A stretch of DNA of 64,000 nucleotides, taken from assembly GCF_028993555.1 (NCBI RefSeq), contig NZ_CP118611.1, positions 2,131,501 through 2,195,500 of the forward strand, in the 5' to 3' direction. Positions 63,804 to 64,000 of the stretch are shown in pieces. Positions within the stretch are counted from its first letter, which is position 1. The number at the start of each line of letters is the position of its first letter. Position numbers and translations under genes: made by a program. The stretch comes from Ensifer adhaerens (GTDB taxonomy: Bacteria; Pseudomonadota; Alphaproteobacteria; Rhizobiales; Rhizobiaceae). Below the pieces are notes generated by a model that was not told where the DNA came from, searched no databases, and worked only from the letters and a program-made list of their open reading frames with translations.

Positions 63804-64000
63804 TCAGGGCTGGCGATAGACCTCGTTTCCGGCGAGATAGGTCGCCTCGACCTTGCGCTCGCGGATCGAACGGTCGAGGGGATCCGGCAGCGTGCCGTCG
63901 ATGACAACGAAATCCGCCCATTTGCCGACGCTGATCGATCCGATCTGGTCACCCCAGGGCGTCATGTCCGCGCCGGCCTGGGTGAGACCGTGCAGCGCCT
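63804..64000 (-). CDS. Amidohydrolase, YtcJ-like, C-terminal fragment
   Basis: The last 64 residues plus stop (TGA at 63804-63806); the gene runs out of the window. GADMTPWGDQIGSISVGKWADFVVIDG and DRSIRERKVEATYLAGNEVY are the standard amidohydrolase-family C-terminus: GSI-x-VGKxADFVVLD followed by a strand ending TYLAG. Substrate unreadable. Upstream of the second polyamine-type operon on the same strand, but 490 bases away. Confidence 0.85.
   Translation of the reverse strand, partial: ALHGLTQAGADMTPWGDQIGSISVGKWADFVVIDGTLPDPLDRSIRERKVEATYLAGNEVYRQP

Overview
The window is GC-rich, densely coded alphaproteobacterial DNA. The content points to a Rhizobiaceae member close to Ensifer/Sinorhizobium, probably from a large replicon or chromid. 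Clues are the many ABC uptake operons each tied to a hydrolase or oxidase, a pair of genes resembling the Sinorhizobium mixed-linkage beta-glucan synthase pair bgsB-bgsA, rhizobial-type palindromes built on 'gcaattcc', and many LysR, TetR and GntR regulators. The genus is inferred from gene content. No rRNA, tRNA, CRISPR array, transposase or integrase was seen.

Layout. 1-5.4 kb: a sugar ABC operon (binding protein, two permeases, cytoplasmic GH2 glycosidase, MalK-type ATPase) whose ATPase gene is frameshifted near 5000. 5.4-10.8 kb: alpha/beta hydrolase, LysR and SDR, a class C beta-lactamase-like hydrolase with arylamine N-acetyltransferase, and a DUF488 protein. 10.8-12.6 kb: overlapping queC-queD-queE for preQ0 synthesis. 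12.8-14.3 kb: TetR divergent from a lactonase-like metallo-hydrolase. 14.6-20 kb: TPR-YdcF protein, an unpaired histidine kinase, an SPW membrane protein and periplasmic gamma-glutamyltransferase. 20.2-27 kb: a one-strand catabolic cluster (LysR, aldehyde dehydrogenase, MFS, enolase-superfamily protein, GMC oxidoreductase). 27.2-34.7 kb: a Dpp-type ABC transporter feeding a cytoplasmic GH20 hexosaminidase. 35-38.3 kb: bgsB-bgsA. 38.5-41.6 kb: DMT exporter, a lone sugar-binding protein and a papain-like protein. 41.6-46.7 kb: TetR-controlled RND efflux operon with a very large operator palindrome. 46.9-47.9 kb: DUF808 membrane protein.

47.9-64 kb is dominated by polyamine-type functions: agmatinase, a complete PotFGHI-like operon, a LuxR-type regulator, a cupin and a FAD amine oxidase of the gamma-glutamylputrescine oxidase type. 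A second, independent spermidine/putrescine-type ABC operon on the opposite strand continues into a NylB-like serine hydrolase and a GntR regulator, followed by a LysR gene. The window ends inside a YtcJ-type amidohydrolase.

The recurrent logic is uptake by ABC transporter followed by intracellular hydrolysis or oxidation of the ligand. The least explained items are the frameshifted transporter ATPase, the unsecreted papain-like protein, the enolase-superfamily protein with a changed metal-ligand position, the second polyamine-type operon carrying an amide hydrolase, and the strong palindromes near 34.8 kb and 46.7 kb.
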